From: Polyodon spathula
Taxonomy: Eukaryota; Chordata; Actinopteri; Acipenseriformes; Polyodontidae
Direction: 5' to 3'
DNA length: 64,000 nucleotides
Assembly (NCBI RefSeq): GCF_017654505.1
Contig: NC_054558.1
Span: 15,270,765 to 15,334,764, forward strand
Of this stretch, positions 58,271-64,000 are shown in pieces. The notes beneath the pieces are model-generated. The model made no database searches. It saw only the letters and a program-made list of their open reading frames with translations, and had not been told where the DNA came from. The stretch's first letter is position 1, and every line of letters starts with the position of its first letter. Made by a program: the position numbers and the translations under genes.

Positions 58271-59049
58271 CCCAGTACGTTCATTTCTTTATTCCAGTTA
58301 GGCAAGTCAAAATTGCAAGGTGGAATCTCTGCATGCATACTAGACAGATTATAGTCAGATTCAATATGAAGTATGTATAGGCTAGGAGTGCATGATGAAG
58401 ATTGGTGCAAAACCAAGGCCATTTTTGTGCTTCTAGAATGTGACAGACATACAGACACGATCAGTGCATTAGGGTCCCCAGTTTTGAATGAGGCCCCTAA
58501 ATATAGGTTAAATGGTAACATTCCCAGTGTGAATCACCAGACTTAAACCACTAGCGATGGCAATAACCGTAAGCATCTTGGAATGTGAGTTAGTAGCAGA
58601 CAGTGCTGGGATTCAAGCTCTGGAATCTGGTGTAGAGATGCTTGTAAGAGTGTCCTTGTGTACTGAGCACCTCAACTCCTCAGGCTTGAGTGGGAGATGG
58701 TGTCTGTTCTGTAAACCTTGTGCACTGTATTATAACAAGGGAGACAAACCTGATTAGTGCCTACCTTTCCTTTAATCCCAATTTATCTTAATTAATGACC
58801 TGTTTAGAAAACATTTCAACTTCAGATAAAACCAATACTAGTTTGAAACATTTTTCTTGTTCCTTTTTTTCTTTTCTTTGCTAGCTCTCTCTCTCATTAT
58901 TGTTTTTTTTAGACATCTTGCCAAATCTGCTATCATGAAACAGATGTTAAAACCTTTAGTGTGGGAAAAAACCTTACCCTTTTAGATGGGTTTGGTGGGA
59001 AATGTATCTATTTGCTGAAAAATCTTTTTTGGGTTATTAACACATTGCC

Positions 59050-59505
59050 AACACAAGTCCAAAGTGAGTGCTGTGGTGCTTGTGGTGAAAATACAATTTA
59101 TCGTGAACAAATGCAGTGTTGTCAGGGTTTTGTGCTGGCCTGTAGCGACAGCTCCAGATCGTGTTAGCCATCTAATAACAACAAACAAGTTTATTTTAGA
59201 CAAGACAAAACAAACAAAGCACTCATGATAACAATTACTTCAGGTTCAGCGTTAACCATTCAAAGGAACAGATCACCTTGCTACGTCCCCTTATGTACTG
59301 TTAATCACGGCACCTTGGTTAACTATTGCAACCGCTCCTCCAATCCGTGGCTGCCACATCTCTTCCATTACGTGTTGACGACTTGGTGTACCATAGCCCC
59401 GCCCCGTTTCTAGATGGCCGACTTCCACCTAACCCAGGGAATGAATTGTCTGTCTATCCAGACCAGGGCACTCAGTTCCCTTTACACAGCACCCTCACAG
59501 GTCTA
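59050..59505 (+). repeat. Interspersed element, copy 2 (partner 1145-1600)
   Basis: Same orientation and order of landmarks as the copy near the window start, up to 'TTTACACAGCACCCTCACAG'. The similarity fades after about 59525, and the flanking direct repeat seen at 763 and 1623 is not present here. Confidence 0.75.
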
Positions 59506-59898
59506 TGGAAAAGAGATTATCTATGTCTCAAACAGGCCTCATCTCCCGCTGACAAAGACCAGAGTCTTCATTTTTACTCAGCTTTCCCTTGGGCATGAAA
59601 CTGGCAGCGGTGGAGCCATGCCAAGATTTGGCATCAAATCCAGTGGTTCTCTGCAGGGTGAATATGCCTGCTGTCACAAATCACACAAACCAGCAGGGAT
59701 ATTAACATAATGATGTTATGCAGCTATAGTCTGTATATGCATTTTAACATTACAAATAACTAGGCTATAACGTTACATGAAATGCTTGTTTAAATAGAAA
59801 AAAAAGCCACTTCATGCCAAGTTTGGTGCTTGTGAAAATGGAAGGCTCATGAAAGCTTCCTCTCACAGCATCTAAATCAGGGCACAGCATTGTTGTAT

Positions 59899-60000
59899 TT
59901 AACCTAATGTAGTACCAGATTTTTTAAAATGAAAATGCATGTTGCTTTAATATGGTTTCTTTCAACACTGCATATTTGAGACGTATAATAAATGGATGCA
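59899..60000. repeat. Interspersed repeat, copy 2 (partner 40651-40750)
   Basis: Carries the same 'TTAACCTAATGTAGTACCAG' and 'GTTTCTTTCAACACTGCA' landmarks as the copy at 40.7 kb. Confidence 0.6.
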
Positions 60001-62089
60001 CACGGCAGTGAACTTTTATGGAGCTGTGCTGTCGGCTAAAATTAGATTTTGAGAATTTGTTTTTAACATGATTGAAGAAAACTGTATGGGTGCAAGCTGT
60101 GGGTATTTAAACTTTGGAATTTCCCAATGTAACAAAAGAACAGCGAATGAGATGTAAATTGCTTCCAAGTTCCTAAAAACGGGTCTTTCCAACACCCATT
60201 AAGTGAAATGAATAAAGCATGTTCTCTAGAGCCTACAGGTCATTCTTATTCTTTCCATGTTTAACCACTAACTATATTCCTTTGTATTTGGGTTCTTCAT
60301 ATTATATTGTCAGTATATCAAAGGAAAGTCTGTATGTTCTGTTACTGAATTGTAATATCTAGACCACTGCACTTTTACAAATTGGTGCTTTGTTTTTGTA
60401 GAAAATATCAAACACAGATCAGTTTCCTAATTCTTATACCTGACCTCATGTATTGTGAATGAGCATTTGGTGGCCACACTTGCTTTAGTTTGCTGTTGGA
60501 CTGAATCTCAAACCAATTTGTATGCACTCCTGTGAATTGCCATCTCAGCAGCTCTCCTCATTTTGACAATCAAGCTTTGTTTTTGTTCTGAACAACACTA
60601 AAACAATTGAACACAGATAAAACAGGCTCTTTCCAGCTTAGTTTGGCCACCAGTAATTTTTAGGTCATACACTTTGTATTACTTATACTATGATTTTCCA
60701 AAGGTGTGTCAGGTTTGGCTCTATTTTCCTATATCTCTCTGTCAGTGGATTACCCACACCCTTTAAACAGCTTGGGAAAATGTTTTCCCTTGTTACATAA
60801 ACATAAAAGCACAGCTGATGAAGATGAGCCATACCACACAGTTGGTTGTGCTGTTCTGTCAAAGCGGTTTTCCTCAAAGCCCAAACCCAAGCCAATTCAA
60901 GTTCACTGTGGTGTCAGTTTAGAAACCCACAATGTAAACTAAACAATAAAACAAACTTCCATTGGATCATATTGTAAAAGTTAAGGAACTGGAGTTTTTA
61001 AGGGGTGATGGAGAACAGATGGCAGCAAAGCTTTCCGCTTTTGTGTGTTTAAACTCCTTGTCTGTTTCAAGTGGTTTCCTGACCTCCTCAGATAGTACTA
61101 GAACTCACACAGAGGCCACCCTGTCATATCATTTCTTATTGACTGTTTATTCTAGTTCTTTCATTCAGTCTTATTCTTTCTGCATGTGCATTGTTAAAAG
61201 CAGTCCCTGGATGAGTGTGTTCCACCCACCCCACTCGAATTTTGTTCATAGCACCTTAACCACTGCACAAAGGGGCCAGACACACCTTTTTTTAAGGCAG
61301 TTCCAGAAGCTGGACATCAAATTAAATGAATATGCAAAGATTTTGGGATTTTGAATTAGCTTAGAAGTATAATTCGTATCACATTCCAGTAAAAAATCGT
61401 AAGTAAAATAAACTTGCTACCCCATAAAATTACCTATTGTAATCTTTTTTATTATTATTATTTAAGACATTAATTTTCTTTACTTAATATCGTTAGATAC
61501 AGTCATTTTATATATTCTGATGTATGAACGAATACGAACAATCAACAACAATTAAATATCTTCAAGTCTGCAATTGGTTCATTTTCTACCAGTTGAGAAA
61601 AACACCATTGAGAAATGTGCATAATGTATGAATATTTTATACAGGAAAATGTGAGCTCTATACAATTACAGGAACTCATAATAAGTAAAATGTACTGGAA
61701 TTGTTTTATTAGCTCTGAGTGCGTTAGCTTCTTTATCCACAGTACAACAGTAGTTTGAGGGGAGAGACAGACTCAAAGCTGTGTCATTTTCCTCAGGGTA
61801 TACATTCCCGGTAATCCAGCCAGCCAGCAGTGCTTCTACCAGCATCTCCATCCCTCAGCCTCCCTCTTCTGTGATTTTAAAGCTGCCCCTAGGCGTATAT
61901 ATATGTGGGGGGTCTCCAATCACTCGAAAATATGTATTGATCGATTGTCTTACAAACCTATTTATTAAATCACGTTATACTAAGATGTGTTTGTCTTGAT
62001 TTCCAGAAACAGTATTATCCATAGAATGACTTGATATCACACCATACCACTGTAGTCAGCAAGGACAACAGCTAGACACAGCAGTCACT

Positions 62090-64000
62090 GCAGTGAGGGT
62101 GGTGTGATTGAGGTATGCAGTAAGGGTGATTCAGGTATGCAGTGAGGGTGGTGTGATTGAGGTACGCAGTGAGGGTGGTGTGATTCAGGCACGCAGTGAG
62201 GGTGGTGTGATTCAGGTATGCAGTGAAGGTGGTGTGCTTCAGAGACATAGTCAGGGTGGTGTGATTCAGGCACGCAGTGAGGGTGGTGTGCTTCAGAGAC
62301 ATAGTCAGGGTGGTGTGATTTAGGTACGCAGTGAGGGTGGTGTGATTCAGGTACGCAGTGAGGGTGGTGTGATTCAGGTACGCAGTGAGGGTGGTAGGAT
62401 TGAGGTATGCAGTGAGGGTGGTGTGATTCAGGTATGCAGTGAGGGTGGTGTGATTCAGGCACGCAGTGAGGGTGGTGTGATTCAGGTACGCAGTGAGGGT
62501 GGTGTGCTTCAGAGACATAGTCAGGGTGGTGTGATTCAGGTACGCAGTGAGGGTGGTGTGATTCAGGTATGCAGTGAGGGTGATGTGATTCAGATACGCA
62601 GTGAAGGCGGTGTGATTCAGGTACGCAGTGAGGGTGATAGGATCGAGGCTTGCAGTGAGGGTGATGTGATTCAGGTACGCAGTGAGGGTGGTGTGGTTCA
62701 GGTACACAGTGAGGGTGGTGTGATTCAGGTAAGTAGTGAGGGTGGTGTGATTCAGGCACGCAGTGAGGGTGGTGTGATTCAGGTACGCAGTGAGGGTGGT
62801 AAGATTGAGGTATGCAGTGAGGGTGGTGTGATTCAGGTACACAGTGAGGGTGGTGTGATTCAGGTATGCAGTGAGGGTGGTGTGATTCAGGCACGCAGTG
62901 AGGGTGGTGTGATTCAGGTACGCAGTGAGGGTGGTAAGATTGAGGTATGTAGTGAGGGTGGTGTGATTCAGGTACGCAGTGAGGGTGGTGTGATTCAGGT
63001 ACGCAGTGAGGGTGGTGGGATTGAGGTACGCAGTGAGGGTGGTGTGATTCAGGTATGCAGTGAGGGTGGTGTGATTCAGGTACGCAGTGAGGGTGGTGTG
63101 CTTCAGAGACATAGTCAGGGTGGTGTGATTTACGTACGCAGTGAGGGTGGTGTGATTCAGGTACGCAGTGAGGGTGGTAGGATTGAGGTACACAGTGAGG
63201 GTGGTGTGATTCAGGTATGCAGTGAGGGTGATGTGATTCAGGTACGCAGTGAAGGTGGTGTGATTCAGGCACGCAGTGAGGGTGGTGTGATTCAGGTATG
63301 CAGTGAGGGTGGTGTGATTCAGGTACGCAGTGAGGGTGGTGTGATTCAGGTACGCAGTGAGGGTGGTGTGATTCAGGTCCGCAGTGAGGGTGGTAGGATT
63401 GAGGTATGCAGTGAGGGTGGTGTGATTCAGGTATGCAGTGAGGGTGGTGTGATTCAGGTATGCAGTGAGGGTGGTGTGATTCAGGTATGCAGTGAGGGTG
63501 GTGTGATTCAGGTATGCAGTGAGGGTGGTGTGATTCAGGTACGCAGTGAGGGTGGTGTGATTCAGGTATGCAGTGAGGGTGGTGTGATTCAGGTATGCAG
63601 TGAGGGTGGTGTGATTCAGGTACGCAGTGAGGGTGGCGTGATTCAGGTATGCAGTGAGGGTGGTAGGATTGAGGTATGCAGTGAGGGTGGTGTGATTCAG
63701 GTACGCAGTGAGGGTGGTGTGATTCAGGTATGCAGTGAGGGTGGTGTGCTTCAGAGACATAGTGAGGGTGGTGTGATTCAGGTACGCAGTGAGGGTGGTG
63801 TGATTCAGGTATGCAGTGAGGGTGGTGTGATTCAGGTACGCAGTGAGGGTGGTGTGATTCAGGTATGCAGTGAGGGTGGTGTGATTCAGGTACGCAGTGA
63901 GGGTGGTGTGATTCAGGTACGCAGTGAGGGTGGTGTGATTCAGGTACGCAGTGAGGGTGGTAGGATTGAGGTATGCAGTGAGGGTGGTGTGATTCAGGTA
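62090..64000. repeat. 27-bp minisatellite, about 70 units, running off the window
   Basis: The unit is 27 bp, built of 'GGTGTGATTCAGG' followed by 'TACGCAGTGAGGGT'. The TACGCA core alternates with TATGCA, CACGCA and TACACA. Near the left edge the unit at about 62106 lacks 5 bp; from there to the end of the window I found no further length change. Five units carry a 'CTTCAGAGACATAG' variant at 62237, 62291, 62507, 63101 and 63749, whose spacings (54, 216, 594, 648) are all multiples of 27. Because 27 is divisible by 3, frames stay open for long distances on both strands (for example minus 63760-62072, repeating HTTLTAYLN). This is a consequence of the repeat and not, by itself, evidence of a protein. 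Confidence 0.97.

Larger units (their letters stand above)
52204..64000 (+). other. TTC28: TTC28 intron (5' part, at least 11.8 kb)
   Basis: The intron starts with GTCAGT and is not closed in this window. It contains a 15-bp perfect hairpin (52326-52359), a G-run (54886-54898), a duplicated segment (55015-55300), a repeat shared with 36.8 kb (55457-55652), a (TG)n tract (56415-56451), an A-rich tract (57079-57104), a LINE fragment (57830-58270), a second copy of the 1.1-kb-position element (59050-59505), a further shared repeat (59899-60000) and the 27-bp minisatellite (62090-64000). No other exon was recognised. Confidence 0.82.

Noticed and set aside
60962..61354. 130-codon ORF as a gene or TTC28 exon
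   Set aside because: No similarity to the CHAT region, no convincing acceptor/donor pair in phase, ordinary intron composition.
62090..64000. CRISPR array
   Set aside because: The 27-bp units are directly contiguous with no unique spacers, and the context is a vertebrate intron; it is a minisatellite.

Overview
This is vertebrate genomic DNA: long AT-rich introns with many degenerate transposons and microsatellites, and seven well-separated exons with GT-AG splice sites, all on the + strand. The exons join in one uninterrupted frame into 995 codons plus 2 nt (2,987 nt). They encode the central part of TTC28, a giant tetratricopeptide-repeat (TPR) protein with a C-terminal CHAT domain. The first TTC28 exons (N-terminus) must lie upstream of base 1, and most of the CHAT domain and the C-terminal tail lie beyond base 64000. 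The repeats suggest a non-teleost ray-finned fish (sturgeon, paddlefish, gar or bichir type). The main clue is a CR1-like LINE family whose tail carries a 'GGGCTGAATGGCCTC' type motif, together with fish-type L2 LINE ends, tRNA-derived SINEs and hAT/Tc1-like miniature elements. That taxonomic call is inference.

Layout: 1-19508 is the end of a long intron (old LINE, SINE and hAT/Tc1 debris, one (AT)35 tract). 19509-20016 is an exon of about four TPRs. 20017-34566 is an intron with miniature inverted-repeat elements (MITEs) and a tRNA-Lys-like remnant. 34567-35908 is an unusually large 1,342-nt exon with ten complete TPRs. 35909-37284 is an intron. 37285-37808 is an exon with more TPRs. 37809-47204 is an intron carrying a reverse-transcriptase LINE on the minus strand, open in one frame except for three nonsense codons and with a damaged catalytic motif. 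47205-47314, 48510-48639, 48851-49069 and 52050-52203 are short exons finishing the TPR array and entering the CHAT region. 52204-64000 is the start of a further intron, ending in a 27-bp minisatellite of about 70 units (62090 to the window edge).

There is only one host gene, so no operon or multi-gene system is present. The most unusual structures are non-coding: the 27-bp minisatellite with a 135-bp higher-order period and splice-donor-like motifs in the sense direction; several small perfect palindromes, two of which look like copies of one tiny family; a palindromic foldback at 50716-50888; and a MITE lying between two pieces that resemble a tRNA-Lys. I found no CRISPR array, no intact tRNA or rRNA gene and no intact transposase or reverse transcriptase.
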